Positions 12,170-24,600 of a stretch of DNA of 64,000 bases are shown in pieces. Each line of letters begins with the position of its first letter. Positions within the stretch are counted from its first letter, which is position 1. A program made the position numbers and the translations under genes. Where the stretch lies: assembly GCA_020152595.1 (NCBI GenBank), contig JAIGNY010001864.1, forward strand, positions 607,501-671,500, given 5' to 3'. A model generated the notes under the pieces. The model saw only the letters and a list, made by a program, of their open reading frames with translations. It made no database searches and had not been told where the DNA came from. The DNA is from Chiridota heheva. Taxonomy: Eukaryota > Echinodermata > Holothuroidea > Apodida > Chiridotidae.

Positions 12170-12877
12170 AACTTGGGGCTCATGCCTCTGCCCTCTCTGG
12201 CTATGCCCCCGCCTCCTCTGGCTATGCCTCTGCCCTCTGGCTATGCTCCCTTGGGGCTCATGCCTCTGCCCCTCTGGCTATGCCCCCGCCTCCTCTGGCT
12301 ATGCCTCTGCCCTCTGGCTATGCTCCCTTGGGGCTCATGCCTCTGCCCTCTCTGGCTATGCCCCTGCCTCCTCTGGCTATGCCTCTGCCCTCTCTGGCTA
12401 TGCTCCCTTGGGGCTCATGCCTCTGCCCTCTCTGGCTATGCCCCGCCTCCTCTGGCTATGCCTCTGCCCTCTCTGGCTATGCTCCCTTGGGGCTCATGCC
12501 TCTGCCCTCTCTGGCTATGCCCCCGCCTCCTCTGGCTATGCCTCTGCCCTCTCTGGCTATGCTCCCTTGGGGCTCATGCCTCTGCCCTCTCTGGCTATGC
12601 CCCCGCCTCCTCTGGCTATGCCTCTGCCCTCTGGCTATGCTCCCTTGGGGCTCATGCCTCTGCCCTCTCTGGCTATGCCCCGCCTCCTCTGGCTATGCCC
12701 CGCCTCCTCTGGCTATGCCTCTGCCCTCTGGCTATGCTCCTTGGGGCTCATGCCTCTGCCCCTCTGGCTATGCCCCGCCTCCTCTGGCTATGCCTCTGCC
12801 CTCTCTGGCTATGCTCCCTTGGGGCTCATGCCTCTGCCCTCTCTGGCTATGCCCCCGCCTCCTCTGGCTATGCCTCT
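12170..12877 (+). repeat. C/T-rich minisatellite, composite unit of about 78-80 bp
   Basis: Nine or so blocks begin with TTGGGGCTCATGCC (near 12174, 12251, 12329 and onward) and each is built from shorter pieces, CTCTGGCTATGCC and CTCTGCCCT. All three forward frames stay open for 237-289 codons with periodic, low-information translation (repeats of SGYA and PLAMP), so these are not genes. Confidence 0.92.
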
Positions 12878-13194
12878 GAGTTTAAATTAAGACTGTTTGT
12901 AGTCTTAGTTGAAGTAATTTATAAACTTGTTTTATATTGTGCTATTTTCATCCAACCCCTCTAGAAATATTAATTAAACCAGCCTACTTTTTGCATTACG
13001 AAAATATGCAGATCATGTCATGCACATACATGCTTCTGAGTTTATTATAAGACTGTTTGTAGTATAGTTGAAGTGATTTATAAAATTGTTTTATATTGTG
13101 CTATTTTCATCCAACCCCACATTAGAAATATCAATAAAACCAGCCTACTTTTTGCATTACAAAAATATGCAGATCATGTCATGCACATACATGC
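12875..13194 (+). repeat. 160-bp tandem duplication
   Basis: Two copies start at TCTGAGTTTA (12875 and 13035). They share GACTGTTTGTAGT, CTATTTTCATCCAACCCC, CCAGCCTACTTTTTGCATTA and GATCATGTCATGCACATACA. Confidence 0.88.
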
Positions 13195-14390
13195 AGTCAT
13201 GGAGCTCCATGATACAATTTCCTCCTATTCAAGTTAGCAAAACTACAGACTAGTTGTTGCCTCCACAATAAACTTTGGGAATTGGACAGTCACAATGGCA
13301 GCCATTTCTAAGAAATCTGAGCAAAGCTCTTTGTTTACAAACAAATCCTAGGCTGTTTGCTCTCATGCTTGAGTGAGTTTGGTGATTTGACCTACAAGAT
13401 CAGTGGTTGTTATTAGATTATGTGTTAAATATAAAACCTTGTTTTGTGTTAAAAGGAATCCATGGTAGAATAGGCCCCAGCATAGGTAGCTAGAATATTT
13501 AATTGGAAGGCAATGATTTGTGTGTGGGGAAAGAGGTTGGGGAGGCAAGGATGAACATCCTCTTAATTATGTAGATAATTAAGGATGTTTTGTATTCTTA
13601 AATACAAAATAAAAGATAATCTTTGAGAAGGGAAAGGGAGGGGAGGGGGCAAGTGTATTATTGCCCCAATGGTGAGTTGTGCATATGCATGGTAGATATC
13701 TCCAAAGGAACTTGAATATAATTATGTAGCATTTATGTTGATTTTTGTTAGTGCTTAACTGCTCTCATTTTCAGTATTTCATTTCAAAAGTTAATATACA
13801 AAACAAATGAATTAAATCAGAAACCAGCCCTGGCTGAATGCCAGCATTGAATGCCGGCATGAATCCCACCCATAATCAGAGGTGTAAGAATCAGGAGGCA
13901 GAGGGAAACTTTCCCCTATGAGAGAAATTTTGAAATTATTATTGGATATTTGGGTTATATTTTCCGAGGCATTGTCCAAAAGTTCCTGGAAAACTCACCC
14001 CAAAAATCTAGCAGCAACTTTTGATGGAAACTTTATTAACTACTGCAATTTTTCCACTTGTCACCAGGAAATATGGGGGAGTATTTACCCCTGAGAAGTG
14101 ACCTTTCCTATGCCCCTGGGTTTAATTTAATACTTGTTCAATATTTTCATTTCATAAAAGTATTAACATTCAGAAAATTTAGCGAAAGGAACATAATTCA
14201 TTTCAAGATATCAATATTTGTTGAATCTAATGCATTTATTTTCACTTAGTGAACGAAAAATAATTTTCTTAACTCTACATTGCGTTTTAACTAGCCTTTC
14301 AGGTATGTGAATGTACCTCATGTGCCTACATGCCTTTTGATGCATTGCTAATCCCAAAACAAAGGCCTATAACCATTATTTGGATACAAT
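13195..14390. other. Spacer inside the 10.87-kb element, with two adjacent hairpins
   Basis: Mostly AT-rich. Positions 13555-13588 form an imperfect inverted repeat (ACATCC...TTAATTAT against ATAATTAAGGATGT) and 13587-13608 form TTTTGTATT-CTTA-AATACAAAA. No gene was recognised. Confidence 0.5.
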
Positions 14391-14423
14391 TATTATTATT
14401 ATTAGTAGTAGTAATAGTAGTAA

Positions 14424-14479
<56 letters not shown>

Positions 14480-14480
14480 T
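14391..14480 (+). repeat. (TAG)n/(TTA)n trinucleotide microsatellite
   Basis: TTATTATTATTAG grading into an almost pure TAG run. The reverse-strand frames give homopolymeric T or Y and are not coding. Confidence 0.95.
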
Positions 14481-15760
14481 TTTGATGCATGATTGCAAAC
14501 TGTAATGAAATCATTGTTATGGAAAACTTGAATTAAACCACTGACAATAATTAGAAAATAAGAAAGAGAATATTTACCTGTAACATGAAATGAGAAAGAG
14601 AAACAAATATGAATTTTCTTCAAAGTGAAAAAATTTAAGTGGGATATACCAGTACAATATGCTATACTGTACATATTCGGGCAATAAACTAAAATTTAAA
14701 TGAAGATATCATAAAATCATCAATTACCCAAATTTGCTGATGATATTTTAAAATAGGCCCAATTTGGTAATGACTTTGCCCCTAGCAAATTTCCACTTTC
14801 CAATAATTATCGTTTGCCCCAGTGACATGTCTTAGGTGGGATATTGGGTGCTTAATTATTCTCCAGAAGTGAGAAATCCTCCCCTACCCACACCCCATAT
14901 TTTGTCAGTCACAAATTAAAAAAATCTACATATCAAGTGACTCATGGAGAACAGACTGACAGAGATATTGATATTAATCATTTATATCAACTAAATTATC
15001 TAAACAAAGCTCTTCCAGCTTGCATAAAAAATCTTTAATTTTGGACCAAAAATCTTCAAGTTTGTTTGAAACAAATAGTACAATTTAGGGCCAATAGTCT
15101 TTAAGTTTGGACTGCAATCCAACTTTTAGAGACTATTAATTTTGAACCAATTTAGGGAGGAGAAATTGATAGTAGATACAATTTTGTTAATGGGTTTACC
15201 CCCCCCTAAAGGTAATTAAAAGCTAGATATGACCCTGGTTGTCCCTCCTCCCCACCCCACCCACCCTGGCATTAAAAGCTAGTGTATAATATATAATATA
15301 CTTCAAGTAATAAAACTTAAGTTACAATGAACATCTACCTGCAAGCATTATGGTCATAATGACCACCATGATGAATCAAAGTTGGCTCACCTGCCTAACT
15401 TGCCACTGTCAGTATTTCAGCAAAGACTCATAAAAAGTTATTTCTTTTAATAATATTAAATTGGTGGCAGTCTTTCTTTAAGAATAGTCCAGTGGCTAAA
15501 TAAAATTTGTGTCCTGTGAAATCATGTGTTGTCATGTGTTTATGACACAGGTTTTCTCTTGTTTCATGTATGACACGCATTGTCCTATTCGACACAGGAA
15601 AACCTGTGAAGTGTAGTTTCCATGTTTTACGTGTAAAAGAGTGTCAATCAGTGTTTTCTGTGGAATGAGTGAAAAAGAGTGTCAAACAGTGGCAAATACC
15701 AAGGATTATCCTGTGTTTTCATGCGTGTTAATGCATGAAATTGGAACAGCTGACACAGGT
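14481..15760. other. Right interior and subterminal region of the 10.87-kb element
   Basis: Positions 14481-15510 are AT-rich with C-runs near 15200 and 15240. From 15510 onward come repeated CATGTGTT, GACACAGG, AAACCTGTG, GTGTCAA and GTGTTTTC words, matching the left subterminal region and the 297-bp units in style. No gene was seen. Confidence 0.55.
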
Positions 15761-15773
15761 TTTTTTGTAAGGG
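15761..15773 (-). repeat. Right terminal inverted repeat
   Basis: TTTTTTGTAAGGG, the exact complement of 4901-4913, followed by the duplicated TA at 15774-15775 and then satellite sequence GGCTTCTG. Confidence 0.85.
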
Positions 15774-17806
15774 TAGGCTTCTGTTATGGTCAACACAGCT
15801 GCATCACGTTAGACAAACATACTGATATAGGATGGCTGGCAGCTGAGATCCCATCACGTTAGACTAACATACTGATATAGGATGGCTAGGCTTCTGTTAT
15901 GGTCAACACAGCTGCCAGTCTTGAACTCCTCTAGCACTGAACTCCCATCACGTTAGACAAACATACTGATATAGGATGGCTGGCAGCTGAACTCCCATCA
16001 CGTTAGACAAACATACTGATATAGGATGGCTGGCAGCTGAACTCCCATCACGTTAGACAAACATACTGATATAGGATGGCTGGCAGCTGAACTCCCATCA
16101 CGTTAGACAAACATACTGATATAGGATGGCTGGCAGCTGAACTCCCATCACGTTAGACAAACATACTGATATAGGATGGCTGGCAGCTGAACTCCCATCA
16201 CGTTAGACAAACATACTGATATAGGATGGCTGGCAGCTGAACTCCCATCACGTTAGACAAACATACTGATATAGGATGGCTGGCAGCTGAGATCCCATCA
16301 CGTTAGACAAACATACTGATATAGGATGGCTGGCAGCTGAACTCCCATCACGTTAGACAAACATACTGATATAGGATGGCTGGCAGCTGAACTCCCATCA
16401 CGTTAGACAAACATACTGATATAGGATGGCTGGCAGCTGAGATCCCATCACGTTAGACAAACATACTGATATAGGATGGCTGGCAGTTGAGATCCCATCA
16501 CGTTAGACAAACATACTGATATAGGATGGCTGGCAGCTGAGATCCCATCACGTTAGACAAACATACTGATATAGGATGGCTAGGCTTCTGTTATGGTCAA
16601 CACAGCTGCATCACGTTAGACAAACATACTGATATAGGATGGCTGGCAGCTGAGATCCCATCACGTTAGACAAACATACTGATATAGGATGGCTAGGCTT
16701 CTGTTATGGTCAACACAGCTGTATCACGTTAGACAAACATACTGATATAGGATGGCTGGCAGCTGAGATCCCATCACGTTAGACAAATATACTGATATAG
16801 GATGGCTAGGCTTCTGTTATGGTCAACACAGCTGCATCACGTTAGACAAACATACTGATATAGGATGGCTGGCAGCTGAGATCCCATCACGTTAGACAAA
16901 CATACTGATATAGGATGGCTAGGCTTCTGTTATGGTCAACACAGCTGCCAGTCTTGAACTCCTCTAGCACTGAACTCCCATCACGTTAGACTAACATACT
17001 GATATAGGATGGCTGGCAGCTGAGATCCCATCACGTTAGACAAACATACTGATATAGGATGGCTGGCAGCTGAGATCCCATCACGTTAGACAAACATACT
17101 GATATAGGATGGCTGGCAGCTGAGATCCCATCACGTTAGACAAACATACTGATATAGGATGGCTAGGCTTCTGTTATGGTCAACACAGCTGCCAGTCTTG
17201 AACTCCTCTAGCACTGAACTCCCATCACGTTAGACAAACATACTGATATAGGATGGCTGGCAGCTGAGATCCTATCACGTTAGACAAACATACTGATATA
17301 GGATGGCTGGCAGCTGAGATCCCATCACGTTAGACAAACATACTGATATAGGATGGCTAGGCTTCTGTTATGGTCAACACAGCTGCCAGTCTTGAACTCC
17401 TCTAGCACTGAACTCCCATCACGTTAGACTAACATACTGATATAGGATGGCTGGCAGCTGAGATCCCATCACGTTAGACAAACATACTGATATAGGATGG
17501 CTGGCAGCTGAGATCCCATCACGTTAGACAAACATACTGATATAGGATGGCTAGGCTTCTGTTATGGTCAACACAGCTGCCAGTCTTGAACTCCTCTAGC
17601 ACTGAACTCCCATCACGTTAGACTAACATACTGATATAGGATGGCTGGCAGCTGAGATCCCATCACGTAAGACAAACATACTGATATAGGATGGCTGGCA
17701 GTTGAGATCCCATCACGTTAGACAAACATACTGATATAGGATGGCTAGGCTTCTGTTATGGTCAACACAGCTGCCAGTCTTGAACTCCTCTAGCACTGAA
17801 CTCCCA
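15774..17806 (+). repeat. 50-bp satellite with longer composite units
   Basis: The basic period is 50 bases (GGATGGC-TGGCAGCTGA-ACTCCCATCACG-TTAGAC and so on; clean copies at 16021-16320). A second unit type inserts TAGGCTTCTGTTATGG, CAACACAGCTG and, in some, CAGTCTTGAACTCCTCTAG before CATCACG. Simple and composite units alternate regularly after 16570, giving a higher-order pattern. It is the continuation of the array at 4563-4900. Confidence 0.94.
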
Positions 17807-17929
17807 AGTCCTGACTGCTAAGCTTGCTTCTCAACTATGACTCACTGATTCCTTATCAACCACACCCTAGTGGTACATGATTAACCAATAGAATAGAATT
17901 TGCACAAATAGTGTCTGCTAAGCTCATTA

Positions 17930-18222
17930 ACATACCAGTTGCCGAACTGTTAATCTCGACGACGAATGAACACACAATTACAATGACGGGGTCGTCGCCT
18001 GCGTATTCGGTTATGATAGTAGCAATGCTATCCCGAACGCTTAATACGACCCGGACGAGAACACAGGTACGACGTACGGACAGAAATAATATCGACAACC
18101 AAGTCAGCATCCACGGCCTTTGATAACCAGTTGTGGTACACTGGTGTGTCTACCCGACCCAGGCTTGAACCCAGGGCCTCGTGGTCTGTAGACAGGTATG
18201 ATAACCGCTACACCACAGTGGG
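17930..18222 (-). mobile_element. tRNA-derived SINE, with head
   Basis: Read on the minus strand, the head has an A-box-like TGGTGTAGCGG (complement at 18205-18215) and a B-box GGTTCAAGCC (complement at 18162-18171), spaced as in a tRNA. The arm is closest in style to valine-type tRNA, but the body does not fold as a functional tRNA. The downstream body (17945-18140) contains CTGTCCGTACGTCGTACCTG and GCAGGCGACGACCCCGTC. That body recurs at 29297-29417 and 35091-35280 on the plus strand. The partial open frames inside it are incidental. Confidence 0.8.
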
Positions 18223-18624
18223 CAGATTTGTTAATCTCATTTACATACTTGTTCTTCAACAAGAACCAAAAAGAAATGAAATTAGGGAGTGTGACCAGTA
18301 AGTCCCTCTTTGTAAAACCTAGAAAAAGCAAATGATTGTCTATAGCTCCTCTGTCACCATAGGCATTAACAAGAAACTTAACACACTTGGTTACATTATA
18401 CTATTACAGTCTTGTGATAAACAAGGATGAACTTCAAGTGACTAAAAGAACCAGGGGGATAACTTTGGGCAACATTTGGGTAGGGAAGAGAAAAAAAAAG
18501 GTTGTTTCAATATTTTCAACAAAATCAATCAGCTTAACATATTGCCTCTGCCTGTCCTGTGCCTTCAACAACTAATACAGATCAATACCTAGCAATAAAT
18601 TATACCTTCATTTAATTAACTTCA
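18223..18624. other. Unique spacer between SINE and satellite
   Basis: AT-rich. A stretch at 18531-18570 (ATTGCCTCTGCCTGTCCTGT) matches 29243-29275 in the same orientation, so related DNA lies on both sides of the 32-bp array. No gene was seen. Confidence 0.5.
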
Positions 18625-18681
18625 TCTTCTGGCTGGACATTTTACGATTCTTTGAAAACCCACTTTGAAGTGTTCAAGAGA
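18625..18681 (+). repeat. Left flank of the 32-bp array, part of a dispersed repeat
   Basis: TGGACATTTTACGATTCTTT then AAAACCCACTT aligns with 30728-30761, where the same repeat exists without the array. Confidence 0.7.
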
Positions 18682-21600
18682 GTAGGATCAAGTATGGACA
18701 TTATGGTCACACAGTAGGATGAAGTATGGATATTATGGTCACACCGTAGGATAAAGTATGGATATTATGGTCACACAGTAGGGTAAAGTATGGATAATAT
18801 GGTCACACAGTAGGATCAAGTATGGGTATTATGGTCACACAGTAGGATAAAGTATGGATATTATGGTCACACAGTAGGATAAAGTATGGATATTATGGTC
18901 ACACAGTAGGATAAAGTATGGATAATATGGTCACACAGTAGGATCAAGTATGGATATTATGGTCACACAGTAGGATAAAGTATGGATATCAAGGTCAGAC
19001 AGAAGGATAAAGTATGGATATTATGGTCACACAGTAGGATAAAGTATGGATATTATGGTCACACAGTAGGATAAAGTATGGATGTTATGGTCACACAGTA
19101 GGATAAGGTATGGATAGTATGGTCACACAGTAGGATAAATATGGATGTTATGGTAGTTGGGTATGGATATTATGGTCACACAGTAGGATAAGGTATGGAT
19201 AGTATGGTCACACAGTAGGATAAAGTATGGATGTTATGGTCACACAGTAGGATAAAGTATGGATGTTATGGTCACACAGTAGGATAAGGTATGGATAGTA
19301 TGGTCACACAGTAGGATAAAGTATGGATATTATGGTCACACAGTAGGATAAAGTATGGATAGTATGGTCACACAGTAGGATAAAGTATGGATATTATGGT
19401 CACACAGTAGGATAAAGTATGGATGTTATGGTCACACAGTAGGATAAGGTATGGATAGTATGGTCACACAGTAGGATAAAGTATGGATAGTATGGTCACA
19501 CAGTAGGATAAAGTATGGATAGTATGGTCACACAGTACGATAAAGTATGGATATTATGGTCACACAGTTGGATAAAGTATGGATATTATGGTCACACAGT
19601 ACGATAAAGTGTGGATATTATGATCACACAGTAGGAGAAAAGTATGGATATTATGGTCACACAGTAGGATAAAGTATGGATATTATGGTCACACAGTAGG
19701 ATAAAGTATGGAAATTATGGTCACACAGTAGGATAAAGTATGGATAATATAAGGTCACACAGTAGGATAAAGTATGGATATTATGGTCACACAGTAGGAT
19801 AAAGTATGGATATTATGGTCACACAGTAGGATCAAGTATGGATATTATGGTCACACAGTAGGATTAAGTATGGATATTATGGTCACACAGTAGGATAAAG
19901 TATTTAAATTTCGGTCACACACTAGGATAAAGTATGGATATTATGGTCACACAGTAGGATCAAGTATGGATATTATGGTCACACAGAAGGATAAAGTATG
20001 GATATTATGGTCACACAGTAGGATCAAGTATGAATATTATGGTCACACAGTAGGATCAAGTATGGATATTATGGTCACACAGAAGGATAAAGTATGAATA
20101 TTATGGTCACACAGTAGGATAAAGTATGGATATTATGGTCACACAGTAGGATAAAGTATGGATATTATGGTCACACAGTAGGATAAAGTATGGATGTTAT
20201 GGTCACACAGTAGGATAAAGTATGGATAGTATGGTCACACAGTAGGATAAAGTATGGATATTATGGTCACACAGTATGATAAAGTATGGATATTATGGTC
20301 ACACAGTAGGATAAAGTATGGATATTATGGTCACACAGTAGGATTAAGTATGGATAGTATGGTCACACAGTAGGATAAAGTATGGATAGTATGGTCACAC
20401 AGTACGATAAAGTATGGATATTATGGTCACACAGTTGGATAAAGTATGGATATTATGGTCACACAGTACGATAAAGTGTGGATATTATGATCACACAGTA
20501 GGAGAAAAGTATGGATATTATGGTCACACAGTAGGATAAAGTATGGATATTATGGTCACACAGTAGGATAAAGTATGGAAATTATGGTCACACAGTAGGA
20601 TAAAGTATGGATAATATAAGGTCACACAGTAGGATAAAGTATGGATATTATGGTCACACAGTAGGATAAAGTATGGATATTATGGTCACACAGTAGGATC
20701 AAGTATGGATATTATGGTCACACAGTAGGATTAAGTATGGATATTATGGTCACACAGTAGGATAAAGTATTTAAATTTCGGTCACACACTAGGATAAAGT
20801 ATGGATATTATGGTCACACAGTAGGATCAAGTATGGATATTATGGTCACACAGAAGGATAAAGTATGGATATTATGGTCACACAGTAGGATCAAGTATGA
20901 ATATTATGGTCACACAGTAGGATCAAGTATGGATATTATGGTCACACAGAAGGATAAAGTATGGATATTATGGTCACACAGAAGGATAAAGTATGGATAT
21001 TATGGTCACACAGTAGGATAAAGTATGGATATTATGGTCACACAGTAGGTATGAATATTATGGTCACACAGTAGGATAAAGTATGGATATTATGGTCACA
21101 CAGTAGGATAAAGTATGGATACTATGGTCACACAGTAGGAGAAAGTATGGATATTATGGTCACACAGTAGGATTAAGTATGGATAGCATGGTCACACAGT
21201 GGATAAAGGATGGATATTATGGTCACACAGTAAGAGAAAGTATGGATATTATGGTCACACAGTAGGATAAAGCATGGATATTATGGTCACACAGTAGTAT
21301 GGATAATATGGTCACACAGTAGGATAAAGTATGGATAGTATGGTCACACAGTAGGATAAAGTATGGATATGATGGTCACACAGTAGGATAAAGCATGGAT
21401 ATTATGGTCACACAGTAGGATTAAGTATGGATAGTATGGTCACACAGGATAAAGTATGGGTAGTATGGTCACACAGTAGGATCAAGTATGGATATTATGG
21501 TCACACAGTTGGATAAAGTATGGATATTATGGTCACACAGTACGATAAAGTATGGATATTATGGTCACACAGTAGGATTAAGTATGGATATTATGGTCAC

Positions 21601-24600
21601 ACAGTAGGAGAAAGTATGGATATTATGGTCACACAGTAGGATTAAGTATGGATAGCATGGTCACACAGTGGGATAAAGGATGGATATTATGGTCACACAG
21701 TAAGAGAAAGTATGGATATTATGGTCACACAGTAGGATAAAGCATGGATATTATGGTCACACAGTAGTATGGATAATATGGTCACACAGTAGGATAAAGT
21801 ATGGATAGTATGGTCACACAGTAGGATAAAGTATGGATATGATGGTCACACAGTAGGATAAAGCATGGATATTATGGTCACACAGTAGGATTAAGTATGG
21901 ATAGTATGGTCACACAGGATAAAGTATGGGTAGTATGGTCACACAGTAGGATCAAGTATGGATATTATGGTCACACAGTTGGATAAAGTATGGATATTAT
22001 GGTCACACAGTACGATAAAGTATGGATATTATGGTCACACAGTAGGATTAAGTATGGATATTATGGTCACACAGTAGGATTAAGTATGGATATTATGGTC
22101 ACACAGTAGGATAAAGTATTTAAATTTCGGTCATACACTAGGATAAAGTATGGATATTATGGTCACACAGTAGGATCAAGTATGGATATTATGGTCACAC
22201 AGAAGGATAAAGTATGGATATTATGGTCACACAGTAGGATAAAGTATGGATATTATGGTCACACAGTAGGATCAAGTATGAATATTATGGTCACACAGTA
22301 GGATAAAGTATGGATATTATGGTCACACAGTAGGATAAAGTATGGATATTATGGTCACACAGTAGGATAAAGTATGGATACTATGGTCACACAGTAGGAG
22401 AAAGTATGGATATTATGGTCACACAGTAGGATAAAGCATGGATAATATGGTCACACAGTAGGATAAAGTATGGATACTATGGTCACACAGTAGGAGAAAG
22501 TATGGATATTATGGTCACACAGTAGGATAAAGCATGGATATTATGGTCACACAGTAGTATGGATAATATGGTCACACAGTAGGATAAAGTATGGATAGTA
22601 TGGTCACACAGTAGGATAAAGTATGGATATGATGGTCACACAGTAGGATAAAGCATGGATTTTATGGTCACACAGTAGGATAAAGTATGGATGTTATGGT
22701 CACACAGTACGATAAAGTGTGGATATTATGGTCACACAGTAGGAGCAAGTATGGATATTATGGTCACACAGTAGGATCAAGTATGGATAGCATGGTCACA
22801 CAGTGGGATAAAGGATGGATATTATGGTCACACAGTAGGATAAAGTATGGATAATATGGTCACACAATATAATAAAGTATGGATATTATGGTCACACAGT
22901 AGGATAAAGCATGGATATTATGGTCACACCGTAGGATAAAGTATGGATATTATGGTCACACAGTAGGATAAAGTTTGGATAATATATGGTCACACAGTGG
23001 GATAAAGGATGGATATTATGGTCACACAGTAGGATAAAGCATGGATATTATGGTCACACAGTAGGATAAAGTATGGATAATATATGGTCACACAGTAGGA
23101 TAAAGTGTGGATATTATGGTCACACAGTAGGATAAAGTATGGATATTATGGTCACACAGTAGGATAAAGTATGGATAATATATGGTCACACAGTGGGATA
23201 AAGGATGGATATTATGGTCACACAGTAGGATCAAGCATGGATATTATGGTCATACAGTATGATAAAGTATGGATATTATGGTCACACAGTAGGATAAAGT
23301 ATGGATATTATGGTCACACAGTAGGATAAAGTATGGATATTATGGTCACACACTAGGATAAAGTATGGATATTATGGTCACACAGTAGGATAATGTATGG
23401 ATGTTATGGTCACACAGTAGGATAAGGTATGGATAGTATGGTCACACAGTAGGATAAGGTATGGATATTATGGTCACACAGTATGATAAAGTATGGATAT
23501 TATGGTCACACAGTAGGATAAAGTATGGATATTATGGTCACACAGTAGGATTAAGTATGGATAGTATGGTCACACAGTAGGATAAAGTATGGATAGTATG
23601 GTCACACAGTACGATAAAGAATGGATATTATGGTCACACAGTTGGATAAAGTATGGATATTATGGTCACATTAGCACGATAAAGTGTGGATATTATGATC
23701 ACACAGTAGGAGAAAAGTATGGATATTATGGTCACACAGTAGGATAAAGTATGGATATTATGGTCACACAGTAGGATAAAGTATGGAAATTATGGTCACA
23801 CAGTAGGATCAAGTATGGATAATATAAGGTCACACAGTAGGATAAAGTATGGATATTATGGTCACACAGTAGGATAAAGTATGGATATTATGGTCACACA
23901 GTAGGATCAAGTATGGATATGATGGTCACACAGTAGGATGAAGTATGGATATTATGGTCACACAGTAGGATCAAGTATGGATATTATGGTCACACAGAAG
24001 GATAAAGTATGGATATTATGGTCACACAGTAGGATCAAGTATGAATATTATGGTCACACAGTAGGATCAAGTATGGATATTATGGTCACACAGAAGGATA
24101 AAGTATGGATATTATGGTCACACAGTAGGATAAAGTATGGATATTATGGTCACACAGTAGGATCAAGTATGAATATTATGGTCACACAGTAGGATAAAGT
24201 ATGGATATTATGGTCACACAGTAGGATAAAGTATGGATACTATGGTCACACAGTAGGAGAAAGTATGGATATTATGGTCACACAGTAGGATCAAGTATGG
24301 ATAGCATGGTCACACAGTGGGATAAAGGATGGATATTATGGTCACACAGTAAGAGAAAGTATGGATATTATGGTCACACAGTAGGATAAAGCATGGATAT
24401 TATGGTCACACAGTAGTATGGATAATATGGTCACACAGTAGGATAAAGTATGGATAGTATGGTCACACAGTAGGATAAAGTATGGATATGATGGTCACAC
24501 AGTAGGATAAAGCATGGATATTATGGTCACACAGTAGGATTAAGTATGGATAGTATGGTCACACAGTAGGATAAAGTATGGGTAGTATGGTCACACAGTA

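Larger units (their letters stand above)
4901..15773. mobile_element. 10.87-kb non-autonomous DNA transposon with TA target duplication
   Basis: The termini are perfect 13-bp inverted repeats, CCCTTACAAAAAA at 4901-4913 and its complement at 15761-15773. The flanks are satellite sequence: GGATGGC-TA on the left and TA-GGCTTCTG on the right. The uninterrupted satellite reads GGATGGCTAGGCTTCTG, for example near 16575, so one TA has been duplicated. Inside each end, words of the type GTGTCA, GTGTGGCAA and ACACGTGTG are dense, as in elements with subterminal transposase-binding repeats. TA duplications occur in Tc1/mariner and in Mirage-type CMC elements; I cannot choose between them. No transposase was found, so the element is probably mobilised in trans. 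The interior contains a direct duplication, a 297-bp array, a C-rich minisatellite and long AT-rich spacers. Confidence 0.82.

Noticed and set aside
12021..12964. Three overlapping frames of 237-289 codons on the plus strand
   Set aside because: They are translations of the C/T-rich minisatellite; all three frames are equally open and periodic, with no unique protein part.
18145..18222. Functional tRNA gene on the minus strand
   Set aside because: The A and B boxes fit but the anticodon and acceptor stems do not pair, and a SINE body follows directly.
17856..18331. Short frames of 70-84 codons on both strands
   Set aside because: They lie within the SINE and its flanks and change with orientation; no protein similarity.
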